Of a stretch of DNA of 64,000 bases, positions 34,228 through 44,681 are shown piece by piece (position 1 is the first letter of the stretch; every line of letters starts with the position of its first letter). The stretch covers positions 930,001 to 994,000 of the forward strand of contig NGZR01000009.1 of the NCBI GenBank assembly GCA_002197995.1, written 5' to 3'. The notes beneath the pieces were generated by a model. It did not search any database. It saw nothing but the letters and a program-made list of their open reading frames with translations, and was not told where the DNA came from. A program made the translations under genes and the position numbers. This stretch comes from Gaeumannomyces sp. JS-464 (taxonomy: Eukaryota > Ascomycota > Sordariomycetes > Magnaporthales > Magnaporthaceae).

Positions 34228-34260
34228 GCCGAGCTTTCGGATTCGAATCCCGGCACGACT
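34228..34260 (+). other. tRNA T-arm-like motif in Gypsy-1
   Basis: GATTCGAATCCCGGCACGAC resembles a tRNA T-arm plus acceptor strand, and the complementary strand resembles a primer-binding site. It lies about 700 bp inside the 3' LTR, the wrong end for a primer-binding site of this minus-strand element. A second copy is in Gypsy-3 at 63608-63641 (ending ACCA). Confidence 0.4.
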
Positions 34261-34359
34261 ATTTAAAGAAAAGTTTAACGATATTGGACTTTTTCCTTAA
34301 AACCTTTTTTTTTTGCTAACCTTTTTGTAAGCGCTTTTGCCGGTATTTCGCTAAAGCTT

Positions 34360-37300
34360 TTTAGCAGTTTATAAGGTTAATTTTTTTTCCCACGTGTTTT
34401 CCTTATAACCGTACTTTTCCCATTTAATTAAGTACTTTTTAAGCCTATTTTTTAGCTTATAGTTTAGGATTTTTTTAACTTCGTACTTTTATTTTAGGTC
34501 GATTTTTATTAACTCGTCGCTTTTAAAGCCCGGTAGCGCTAATTTAAATAAAAAAATATAAAAAACCGGGTGGGATTTTATAATTAGCGGTAATTAAAAT
34601 TTGTAATTTACGTTTAAAACCTTTTTAATACTTTAAAAGGTCCCAATTTTTTATAGTTTAGCTTATCGCTCGGTCGCTTTGTTTTAATATTGCGTCGAAA
34701 AAAAATAAACGCTATCCCCCTTTTTAAAAGTCGGTTTTCGATCTTTTTTTTGTTTATTTAAATAGCTATACAATGTTATAGCTTTTTTAGCTTTATTTAA
34801 AAGTGTTTATACAGTTTAATAAGCTTCGTTATTTGTATTTCCGCTATTAAAACATGTTTTTTATTTTGGGTGTTTTATACACTGTAAGCGTAAACCCGTA
34901 ATTCGTATAAAACGGTGTAATTTTTATGCTTTTATAAATTAAGCTATTATAAGCAAACTAAGCTATAAGGAGTAATTATACCCAGTTATTTGTTTATAAT
35001 TAACGTAGTAACGTAAATATTACTTTATAGTTTAATTCGTCCGCTTTATTTGTTTATTTATTTAAAAGTAATAAGCCGTAAATAAAAAGTATTTAGCTTT
35101 TAACAAAGCCGTAAGCCTTTTCCAAAACTTGCTCGTAAATAGCTTATTTTTATTCGTAATTAAACGGTTTAACGTACCGTATTCCGTTATTGCGTGCTTA
35201 ATAAAAACGTACGTTAATTCGGTAACGTTGCTGCTTTTTTTATACGGTAAAAATAAAGCATATTTGGTAAGCCTATTTACTATTACTAATACATTATCGT
35301 ATTTAGCTCCAATTATCGGTTTTTAAATTGGAAAAGTTTAATAACGAAATTTATAATAACTTTTTGCCACGTTTCGTCCGGTATTAGCAAAAGTTGCAAT
35401 AACTTATATGGTTTATGCTTATTAGCTTTGTTTTTAGCATAATTTTCGCAATTTTTTATTGCGTTTTATATTTCGGCTCGAGTTTTTACGAACCTGTAAT
35501 ATTATTATAACCGTTTCCACGTTTTTTTACGTTTTAATAGCCGTATGCCAGCTGGCTACAAATTTGTTGGATTTTTTCTAAGGTTTAAACTTTTTTTTAC
35601 CAGACTGTTTTAACGAGTATCTTTTATGCCGGGATTAAAAATCCGTTTAGTTTTTCCGCTAAAATTATTTATATTTTTCGGGTATTGCGACTTAGTGGTC
35701 CGGTCGTCGGCTTAAAGCATTCGCCCGGACGTTTTTTAACCTTTTCCGGTATTCGATTCGAATGTCGTAATTTTGCAAAAATTCGCTTTAACGAATTTGT
35801 TATTTGTTTAAGCTTTTGCTTATAATAAAGTGCGTTAAGTTTTTATAATTCGTATATATTATAATTTAATGCTTTGCTTTATAAAAGTATAACCGCCATT
35901 TTTTAAATGCTTAAATTATTGCCAAAAGTTTTTTATCGTGGATTTGGTAGTTTAATTTAGTTTTATTTAGCTTTTGCGAAAAAAACGCGTAAAAATACAA
36001 CCGTTTTTAGTCGTTTCGTTATCCGAGTTAACCGCCGATCGCGTAATCCAACGTATCGGTTTTAACTTCGAAAGGTTTTTCCGGGTTTAAAAGTATTAAT
36101 ATTAGTTTTTTTAATACGGCGTTTCGCAATTACTCGAAAGCTTTTATTTTTGCTTTTCCTAATAAAATTAGTGGTTATTTTTAATAAAGTTTATAAATAA
36201 TATAGCGATTTTGTTATAATTACGAATAAACCGTTTGTAAAAGTTTAAAAACCTTAAAAACCTTCGTATTTCCGTAACGTTTTTAAATATAAGCCATTTT
36301 TTAACTTTTTCGATTTGTTTGGGATTTATACAAACCTGTCTAAATATAACCACGAATTTTAAAAAAGCAACTTTTTGCGAATACTATTCGCATTTTTTTA
36401 GTTTAACGAAAAGTTTCGCGCTAAATAGTTTTTAAAGCATTTTATATATATGTTGTTTATACTTTTTTATTATTTTCGAAAAAATTAAAATATCGTTTAA
36501 GTACGCGAAAACGAAAACGTTAAAATATTCGCGTAATATATGGTTAATTATTTTTTAAAACGTGGTTAATACGTTAATAAGCCCGAAAGTTATTAAAAAC
36601 TCGTAACATTTAAACCTTATTTTAAAAGCCGTAAACCATTTTTAACCCTTTTTAATTTATATTAAATTATAAGCTTTTCGTAAGTTTAAAGCTGTAAAAT
36701 ACTAGGCTTTACCGAGCTTATCGCGCAATTCGTTAATAAAAGGCAAAAAATACTAATTTTTAATTATAACCTCGTTTAGCGGTCGGTAATCGACGCATAT
36801 TCGTTCCGTCCCGTTTTTTTTATAGGATTTCGTATTTTATTGGAAAATCGAAAAGTTTAATATGTCCTTTTCGTAGGTTTTCTTTTAGCTGTTTTTTTAG
36901 CACTTTTTATTACTAAAAGCTAAACTAGTACAGCTTTTAATATTTAAATTATATTCCTGGTTTAAGTTTAATTTTTAAGTCGAACGGTTTATATTCGGAA
37001 AGCACCGTTTTTAGGTTTTCTTAAACAATTTTTCGTATTTATGGTATTTTTTCGAAATATTCGCGAGCTGTTTTTTAATATTAGTTTGGTCGTTTTAATC
37101 GCTTTTCGTTTTAAATAATTACGTATTCGTTAATGCTAAATGCGAAAGTAAATTGCTAAATTTTATTACCGTTATAACCTTTTTCGTTGCTTTTTATGCT
37201 TACGGTTTAAAGTTTGTAATTGGTAAACCGTTTTAATTATTTGTAGCTTTTTTAAATTTGGCCGGTAGTTTAATTTATTCGTAAGTTATTTTTTTTTAAA

Positions 37301-37900
37301 TTAAAGGATTTTGAAAATTTCATTTTTTTTTTATATTTAGCTCGTTTAATATAATAGTAACGTTTTTTTTACTCCGGGTGCGTAATATTATTAGCTGTGT
37401 TTTTCGGTTAATCCATTTTTATTATAAGCGATAGGTATTTTTTCAACCGTTTTTAATTAATACGGTTGGTATTTCCGTTTCGTAAAAATTTTATACCGTT
37501 TAACCGCTTATAGCGATATATAATCGCTTTATATTTCGTAATCGATTATTATTTTAACCTTTTTTTTTAATATTTTATTTAAAATGTTAATAGGTTATAC
37601 GGTTAAATTAATTTTGCTATCGCGAAGGTTGTTATCGGTTTTTTTTATTTTTTATTCCGTGCTTTCCGTTTAAGTAATTCGTTTAGTTTTTTAATAAAAG
37701 GAATAAATACCGTACGTTTGTTTTTTTATTCGGGTTAAACGGTACGTACGTCCAAGTAATCCTTTAATGCTAAGCTCCCGCTTTTTGTAATATGTGTTTT
37801 TTGCATTTTACAATTTCGCATTTTTTTTAATTAAGCGTTTTAATAACACATAATATCGGGTACCGTTCGCTGGGTTTAAAAATTGCGATAAATTTGCCGA
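34360..37900 (-). pseudogene. Gypsy-1 pol remnants: RT, integrase, chromodomain
   Basis: Minus-strand fragments in pol order are RT/RNase H (NPKQIEKVKKWLIFKNVTE followed by RRFLRFLNFYKRFIRNY at 36353-36168), integrase core (YDNVLVIVNRLTKYALFLPY and ITEYGTLNRLI at about 35310-35160), and at the end a chromodomain (KKYLIKWEKYGYKENTWE, about 34460-34390). Chromodomains guide such elements to methylated-H3K9 heterochromatin. Gag should lie at about 38-39 kb but is not recognisable. Confidence 0.85.
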
Positions 37901-39113
37901 TTCGGGCTAATTCCTATCGTAGTAATTAAAATGCCAAACGGGGCTTAACTTTTAACTCGCTTTTTAATTTCCGTAAAAAAAATCGTATTTAAGCTTAGGT
38001 TTTAAATGAAATTTGCACTTTTCGTAAATGCATTTTACTTAAAAAAAGTACAAATATTTAAAATGCTTTATATTAACGCTAAAATGGTTTTCGAATTTTA
38101 GCGCAGCTTTGTTTGGTTTGCTTATATTGTCGAACCGGTAATTAGCGTATTTAACTTTTTGTTAATCGCTAAACTACGATAAAGGTTAACCGTTATTTCC
38201 GTTCGTTAAAATAGCGTAATATAACAAACCACTTAAGTGTTTTAAAATTTAAATATTTTAAAAATACGCCGAAATATCGAAAAGCGTAAAAGCGTGTTAA
38301 TTTTTCCAGCTTGCCTGCTTTTTGCGAATTATAAATACGAAAGTTCCGCCGTTTAAACCTTTCGCTCGTTTTTAAAACTCGGCCGTTTTAAAGTTTTAAT
38401 TATTTCGGTTTATTTTAGCGTTAGTGTTAAAATCCTTCGACTTTCGGAAAAGGTGTGTTTAGTTTAACGGCTTTTTTCGGGCTTTTCCTTTTTCCGAACC
38501 GTTTGTTAAAATCGCTTCCTTTTAAGTTTTTTAAAAAGCGGCGTCGTTTTTTCCTTTCGAGCTTATAAGCTTAAAAATAACGCGTTACTCGCTTTCGCTA
38601 TCGTATTTGAGCTTTATTATTTTAAATATGCAAATGTTTTAAAATTTCCGAAAATACCATTTGATAGCCTTTTTATCGAACTAATATATAGCATATAGCT
38701 TATCGTAATAGCTCGTTTAGCTAAACACTATTTCGAAGCATAATTTTTTTTATATCGGGCTTTTTTATATTCGCTAAAACTTAGCTATTTAGCGGTTATT
38801 ATTTCGCTAAAAGCAATTCGCTTTAATATAGCCGGTTTAACTATATTTAAAACACTTCCCGTTTTTCGAGTTTTGCTTTTACTTTTTCTACTGCTTTTAT
38901 TACTAGTAAATAGCTTTCGCACTAAAATTTATAAAGCTTAAATGCGTTTTATAAGCTGTAATAGGTTATTATTTAGCCTTTTTTTAATTAGCTTTATTAT
39001 TTTATACCGTATTTTTAAAACTATATCCTTTTTTTTTATTATCGTTCGTACAATTTATCGCTAATACGGACCGCGTTTTTAACGTAATCCGTAAAAAGCT
39101 CCGAGCGACTTTG

Positions 39114-39477
39114 CTTAATTTAAAAGGATAATTTAATTGCTTGCTTTAAAAAATGCTTAAAAGCTAACTTAAGTTAACTAATGCCGAAGCTTTAATTAAA
39201 GCTACTTAAAACAATAAAAAATCCATTTTTTATATATACGCTACTTTTCGCTTTATATTGGGTTAAATTTATAGTTTTATTATAAATTTACAAATCTTTT
39301 CTAAATTTATTACTTTATTATAAATCCACAAATCCCTTTTGGATTTGTTGCTTTATTACAAATTTACAAATCCTTTTTGGTTTTCGTAACTCCACGTAAC
39401 CGAAGCGGGGCGGAAGCACCACTTTAAAGCCCCCCTTTTGCCTTGCTATTTTAAAAGCTTACATACTGGTCGTAACA
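39114..39477 (-). repeat. Gypsy-1 LTR (right, truncated)
   Basis: Aligns with about 364 bp of the 448-bp LTR. The first 85 or so bases on the left side are replaced by unrelated sequence, so the LTR-internal junction and any primer-binding site are lost. Confidence 0.8.
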
Positions 39478-39949
39478 CTTAGCTATAATGCATTTTGCCG
39501 TTAAGCGCTAACGTAGCAAAAGGTTTAACGAAGGTTTTAAAGGGTTTTTTAAAAGCCTATATACGTTAACGAAAGTGCACCCGGCTACGGTAAGCCAAAA
39601 AATATCCCGGGTGTTACTTGCCGGCCGGTCCGCTACCAGCCGAAACCCCGGGTTTTTCCGCACGTAAGTTATTACTTTAGGTTTAGTTTGGTGGTCGTGC
39701 TAGTTATCCACCGGGTAAATAGCTCGTATAACGGGTGGGTGTAAATTATAAGCTTTTTTTTCCACGCGTTAAAAGGCTTTTGCATTGGCACCACGTCGAT
39801 ATTTTAGCTCCAAAATAATTGGAGCAAAATAACCGCCGCTTTCCAACTACGTCGAACGTTCGCTTAAGCGGCGGTTAAAACACGGCAGCGTTCGAGGCGA
39901 AGCCCCGGGCGCCGGGCCCTATTGCTATGCGCTTGTTGTATCCGGTTGG
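39478..39949 (-). pseudogene. LINE ORF2 endonuclease, N-terminal part
   Basis: Minus-strand KVITYVRKNPGFRLVADRPA, then RDIFWLTVAGCTFVNVYR, matches the apurinic-like endonuclease of Tad-type LINEs. The next strand is cut by Gypsy-1 and resumes as DFNAKFPAWDP at 33070 leftwards. Confidence 0.8.
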
Positions 39950-40425
39950 TGTTACGACCAGCATGCAAGCCTTAGGGCAGCAGGACGGGAAAGGCCCCAG
40001 TTAGCACCCTTGCCCCGCATTAAACACGTGGAAACACGTAACCCCAGCTGGATTTCTAAATTTGTGTTAAAAGGACCACAAATCCACAAAGCCAAAAGGG
40101 ATTTTTAAATTTGTGTTAAAAGAACCACAAATCCACAAAGCTAAAAGGATTTTTGGATTTGTGTTAAAAGGACCACAAATTTACAAATCTAACCCAGTAC
40201 AAGGCAAAAGGCAGCGTGTATATAAAGAATGGATTTCCTACTGTTTTAGGTAGCTTTAACTAAGGCTTCGGCATTAGTTAACCTAAGTTAGCTCCCAGGC
40301 TTCCCCTGGGGCAAGCAATTAAATTGTCCTTTTAAATCACGTGTTCCCCTATTAACCAAACCGGCGATATTGTCCTTTTTACCCCCGAGGTGCCCTACTT
40401 TAAAAGCAAACCCCTAATTGTAACA
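39950..40425 (+). repeat. Solo LTR of the Gypsy-1 family, inverted, little mutated
   Basis: A 476-bp LTR beginning TGTTACGACC and ending AATTGTAACA, opposite in orientation to Gypsy-1. Flanks are GTTGG (39945-39949) and GTTAA (40426-40430), compatible with a 5-bp duplication changed by G-to-A. It retains many CpA and TpG sites that are TpA in the other copies, so it approximates the unmutated family sequence. Confidence 0.9.
40051..40190. repeat. Three 48-bp tandem repeats inside the solo LTR
   Basis: Units at 40051-40099, 40100-40147 and 40148-40190 share TTTGTGTTAAAAG and ACCACAAAT, which are also partly palindromic (ATTTGTG...CACAAAT). The same array, RIP-altered, is present in the Gypsy-1 and Gypsy-3 LTRs. 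Confidence 0.85.
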
Positions 40426-41808
40426 GTTAACTGCTGGCATACGTAAAAGCGGCGTTGGTATATTAAGGGCTTTGGCTTTAAGGTTATTGGCCGGCGGTAC
40501 CGCCGGTATTTTTCAAAAGGTTTCCAGTTATTTCGGTAACCTTTTCGGGCTCGAAAAAGTCCAGTTCCATATCCGCCAGTACTTCGTATTGGTTGTTAAA
40601 ACTAACTTTAAGCCTTTTAGCAAAGTGCTTTTCCTTGCCGGCCGTACGGGCCACGCCTTCCGAAGCTGGCAGGCTTGCCAAGTTTGTTATAACGGCGAAG
40701 GCGACGGCGGGGCGGCGGGGGTAGTAACGGCGATAAAAATGGTTAAAGTAACGGCGATAACGGTATTAGCCGTAAGGTTAACAACGGCGGTAGCGGCTGT
40801 ATTAGCGGTATCGTTAATGGTAATAACGGTAGCCGCAGCAATAGCGGTAACGGTTGTAAGGTTTGCCGTTAAATTAACGGCTACGGCGAAGCCGCTCGTA
40901 ATAATAGCGGTTGCGGGAAAAGTATCGTCGGTAGCAGCGGCAACGGCGGTAGCGGTAGCAACGGCGGCTTTCGCCGCCTTTGCCGCCGCCCGGTACGCTT
41001 ATACGCTTAACCTCCTAACAGCCCTTTTCTCCTTATAGGTTAAGTGTTTTAGCACTCCGTTTACCCGTACGGGCTTTATAAGGCAATTCGGGTAGTTAGC
41101 AAAGTACGGGCCCGAGCAGTTCGCGCATTGCAGGGGGGCCGTACACGGTTATACGTGCCGGTCGTCGTTTATTTTCCCGCACCGAAAGCACTTATCGGCC
41201 CGGGCGCAGTTGCGGGCCACGTGAAAGCCGTGGCAGCCAAAGGTGTGCTAGGTAACCGGCGGGTGTCGTTGTACGCGGCTTAAAAAGGAAGTAATCCCCC
41301 AAAGCCTAAACCTTGCCACTTGCGTATAAAGGGATATAATCCACGATATACGCTTTTAATGGTCGACGCCGGCTTCGGAAGGTTTAACGTTTACCGGTTT
41401 ATGCTTTATTTGGGCTTCCACTTTTTTCCGAACCAGTTTATCCGATATCGGGACGCATTGTTTAAGGCTGTTAATTAAAAAAGTAAGGCAGCCGGAAATT
41501 ACGTAGTTGTATTAAATTTCGGGCTTTTCGATTTTTTCGGCGTTATATAAACGGCTTAGTTCGGATCGGTATTGCAAAAGCCGGTTTTAAATATCGGCCG
41601 TTTTTGCTTTTAACACGAACCTGGTAGGGGATCGGTACGCCTCCGGGACATCGGCCGTCGTAAACGGCAGGTTTTTGCTGTCGGTAAAGGCTTTGCGAAT
41701 GCTAAAGCTTATTTGTTGGTTGGCTTAAGCTTGCCGTTTTTCCGGGATTTTAACGAACATTTGGAAGTCGGTTTTAAGGCTTGTTAATAAGCGGGGTGCC
41801 CGGGTTAA
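40426..41808 (-). pseudogene. LINE ORF1 (nucleic-acid-binding protein)
   Basis: Read from 41808 leftwards: a charged N-terminal region (LPFTTADVPEAYRSP, YRSELSRLYNAEKIEKPEI), then cysteine/histidine clusters (FGCHGFHVARNC, CFRCGKINDDRHV, CANCSGPYFANYPNC) at about 41250-41080, i.e. zinc knuckles of LINE ORF1. The sequence then becomes an Ala/Thr/Val-rich low-complexity segment (about 40990-40690) built from GGTAACGGC-like units, and ends near TGGTAGQ at 40484. It has several stops but is GC-richer than its surroundings. Confidence 0.75.
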
Positions 41809-42244
41809 AACGGTTCCAAACCATAACGCTAAAAAGATTTAAGCCGAAAAGAAAAAAGGTAAAACGCTTGCTCGTTTGCGCTTTGCAAAAGGCATTAAAA
41901 GATCGTTTTTATATTTAAATTGTTTTAACTTCTTTTTAACCGTGAAATTAAATAAACTAAAATGTTTTAATACCAATTCGGCTAGTAATTACTATTAGTT
42001 TTATACATTTAGTTATTTTTACAAATTAATATAAGGATTTTCTTAATTTATTATTTGCAAATTTTATAAATTAACGATTAGTAATCTTAAATGCGCCATT
42101 ACACCGGTTAAAAAGTTTATAATTAAATACTTTTATAATAAAAACGAAAAGATTTTTAAAATGCGATTATTTAATTTTTATTTTAATTATTTTAATGCTT
42201 TATTAATTTATTTTTTATTATTTTTAAAAGTTTTTAAAAAAGCG
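41809..42244 (-). mobile_element. Copia fragment homologous to the 3' region of copia-1/2
   Basis: Aligns with 43830-44230 and 55100-55510, for example the block GCTTGCTCGTTTGCGCTTTG. It borders LINE ORF1 on the left and ends on the right at a TA where the pogo-like element begins. Whether it was inserted in the LINE or joined by rearrangement cannot be told. Confidence 0.6.
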
Positions 42245-43006
42245 TAACGTGGTTTACAAATAAGTGGCGCATATAAGCGAATGGCGCACTTACATTTAAC
42301 TTTCGGTTAATTAACGCGCATGCTAACTAAATAACGCTAAAAATCCATTTAAACTAATCGGAATTATATATATTAAACATTTTTTCTTTTTTTTAATAAA
42401 TGCGCGTATTATGTCCGGTTTTGCCGTAAATGCTATACCGCCGACGAGTTTTTATCGCCTTTTTTTAACCTTTAAAATCGCGCATTTTTTATTATAGCTA
42501 TTTATTTAACTTTTTTTATTTTAAAACATTTCGTACTTTTTAATAATAAGTAATTTTCCAAATTAAACACGTGTTTTTTTAACCTTGCGGCGTTTATTTA
42601 ATGCTTCGTTCGTCTTTTTAAACGTGGATATTTCGGTTTAAAAAAAGCCCACTTTATGCATTATCGCTTTCGCTTTTTTGCAATTTAATTTATAATTGTA
42701 TAAATAAAAGTTAAAAAGCTACCCTGGTAATTAAAAATTCGAGTTTTAATATATTCGGATTACGAAATTACTTTTTTAACCGTTTAAAGCGTTTTGGAAG
42801 TTTAAAGTTCGGGGTTGTTTAAAAGCTTTTTCGAAAAAGTTAAAATTCGTAATTTTACATTTAAATTTTTTAAACCCGATTTCGAATTAAAAAAGCAAAG
42901 CTAGCCTTTTAAAAGGTTTTTTAAATATTTCTTTTAGTTATAAAATTAAAAAATACCGCTTTAAACGTTAAAAGGAACTCGATTTTAATTACGTAATTAG
43001 CGTATA
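42245..43006 (-). mobile_element. Second pogo-like element, half, cut by copia-1
   Basis: The left end ACGTGGTTTACAAATAAG matches the inverted repeat of the pogo element at 46591, follows TA, and carries the same subterminal direct repeat. Inward on the minus strand are the remains of the zinc knuckle (about 42470-42405) and KIEFLLTFKAVFFNFITKRN (42990-42925), matching KIEFLSAFKTLFFNFITEKN of the other copy. At 43007 copia-1 interrupts it; its other half should lie beyond the window. Confidence 0.75.
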
Positions 43007-43245
43007 TATTGGTAAAAGTGGTACTTTTATAAGCACGAAAATCTTTAAAAAGGAAAAAACAAAAATTTATAAATTTGGAAAACTGGTGTTTATAATAATG
43101 CATGTTTATTTAGGAATTTAATTACAAAAAGGGGATTATAAAATCCCTTTTTATAAGCTTGTAAAAGCGCACGGCCCGTAAGCTTGCGGCTTTACGAAGC
43201 GTGGGCTTTTTTTTAAATGCACGCGCTAAATTACGTGGATTAACA
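43007..43245 (-). repeat. Copia-1 LTR
   Basis: 239 bp, homologous to 54287-54521 and 61600-61834. It starts TATTGG where the best copy has TGTTGG (G-to-A) and ends GGATTAACA. A GC-rich block at 43167-43206 is unchanged. Confidence 0.85.
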
Positions 43246-44465
43246 TTAGCAATTCTTTTTTTAAACGCGTGCATCGGTAAATGCTCGTTTTTTAAATCCC
43301 GGGATTTTACAATACTAATAACAAAAAAATCCGAATTTAATAACCTGCTTTAAAAACAAAGGAAAAAAAAGTAAAAGGATTATGCTAAATATCGGTAAAA
43401 TTTGTAAATAAGAATTGTAAATAGGAATAATAAAAAGTGGGGCAATGTTTGGTTAAACGCTCGTAAAATTAAGTAATACCAAATTAAATACCCACAATAG
43501 CAGTAAATAAATTTAATAAAAATTTATTAAGCCGTATGCGTATTAATCGGTGTAATAAAAAGAAGCAAATCGAAAGTATAACTTAAAAGGCTTGGGATAT
43601 TTTAAAAGCCGTAGGCTTTAATCGTTATAATTTGGAACTTAATTTTTACAATTACAAATATCGATATTCCCGCTGTTTGCTTGCTTGTTTGCCGATTTTT
43701 GCTTTACTGTTTTACTATTCGATTAATTACCGCGATAATGTCCATTCGTTTTAAAAAAGCTAGCAAAAGCAAATCCGTTAAAAAAAGTTAAGTTAGCGTT
43801 AAAACGGTCCCAAATAGTAGCGTTAAAAAAACTCGTGCTAAAAAGGGAAAAAGCAAATCCTTTGCTCGCCCGCGCTTTGTAAAAAGCAAACAAAAATCGT
43901 TTTATGCTTAAATTGCTTTAACTCTTTTTTAGCCGGCAAATTTAATAAAATTAAATGCTTTAACATTAAACCGGCCGGCAACCGTTATTAGTTTTATACT
44001 TTTGGTTATTCGTGCTAACTGGTATAAATAATTTTTTAAACTTTAATTTGCTAATTTTTTGCGCTAACGATTAGTAGTTTTAAAATCGTAATAGCTTTAA
44101 CTAAAAAGTTTATAACTAAATATTTCCGCGAAACTATTATTAATAAAGTATAATAGTTAATTTTTTATTTAGTTACTTTAATATTTTATTAACCGTGTTT
44201 TCGCTATTTTTAAAATTTCGCAAAATGGCGTATTATTACCAAATGTATAATCCTTTTTAAAAAAGAGGAATAAGCCGGTAAAGTTAACGCTAATTTTATT
44301 AAAATAAGTATTGCTAACCGGAAAGCGGCAAACCGCGCTACCGTTTAACGTATATTCGAAACGGCGTTTTTAAAAGTAAAAAATAACCTATTTAAAACTT
44401 TTAACAATAATAAAGATAAAGACGAAAAAATGGCCGAAAAAGGAAAAAAAAATAAAAATGCTAAT
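43246..44465. other. 3' module of copia-1, with plus-strand coding-like frames
   Basis: Homologous to 54522-55745 in copia-2. Plus-strand readings recur in all copies: a basic KTRAKKGK...FARPRFAK segment and KVNANFIKIS with RIFETAFLKVKNNLF and KDKDEKMAEKGKK. They run antisense to pol and are frame-broken. Function unknown. Confidence 0.4.
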
Positions 44466-44681
44466 TGTAAAAGTTTTATAACGTAATGCACGCTTATAAA
44501 GACTTTAATAAATTAATAAACTACGAAAGCTAAAAAGTAAAAAAGGCTGCTTCGCAAATTTAAAAACGGATCCGGCTATATATTAATAGCGTAATTAATG
44601 CGTTAATATAACGCGTTTCGGTAAGCCACTAACCACGGGCCGAAGCTCGTAACTGCATTAATAAAAACCGACCTTTTAATA
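44466..44681 (-). repeat. Gypsy-2 LTR (left, 3')
   Basis: 216 bp, matching 53650-53865 base for base apart from scattered transitions. Confidence 0.88.

Larger units (their letters stand above)
33077..39477 (-). mobile_element. Gypsy-1, Ty3/Gypsy chromovirus inserted in the LINE
   Basis: A 6401-bp element bounded by a complete LTR on the left (33077-33524) and a shorter LTR copy on the right (39114-39477), with ends TGTTAC...GTAACA. Its 5-bp target duplication is CCTAG (33072-33076) and CTTAG (39478-39482), differing by one C/T. Pol lies on the minus strand. All reading frames are broken by TAA/TAG, and the AT content is extreme. Confidence 0.9.
29479..41808 (-). mobile_element. Tad-like LINE (non-LTR retrotransposon), split by two insertions
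   Basis: The two ORFs of a LINE can be followed on the minus strand: ORF1 with zinc knuckles (41808-40426), endonuclease start (39949-39478), the remainder of the endonuclease and linker (33076-32290), RT (about 31980-31430) and RNase H with a C-terminal zinc finger (30925-29798). A Gypsy element (33077-39477) interrupts the endonuclease and a solo LTR (39950-40425) separates ORF1 from ORF2. Joining the flanks of the Gypsy insertion rebuilds the conserved endonuclease strand ending GDFNA. RIP-type damage grows from left to right. The 3' end on the left is approximate. Confidence 0.8.

Noticed and set aside
34228..34260. Primer-binding site of Gypsy-1
   Set aside because: The complement looks right, but it is about 700 bp from the 3' LTR; with pol on the minus strand the site should adjoin the right-hand LTR.
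35129..35326. Plus-strand frame inside Gypsy-1
   Set aside because: The minus strand at the same place encodes integrase motifs (NRLTKYALFLPY), so this is antisense.
40051..40190. Regularly spaced palindromic repeats resembling a small CRISPR array
   Set aside because: Units are contiguous with no variable spacers, lie inside an LTR, and the organism is a fungus.
40472..41038. 188-codon Val/Ala-rich frame on the plus strand
   Set aside because: It is a shadow of LINE ORF1 on the other strand, created by trinucleotide low complexity; zinc knuckles continue on the minus strand beyond it.
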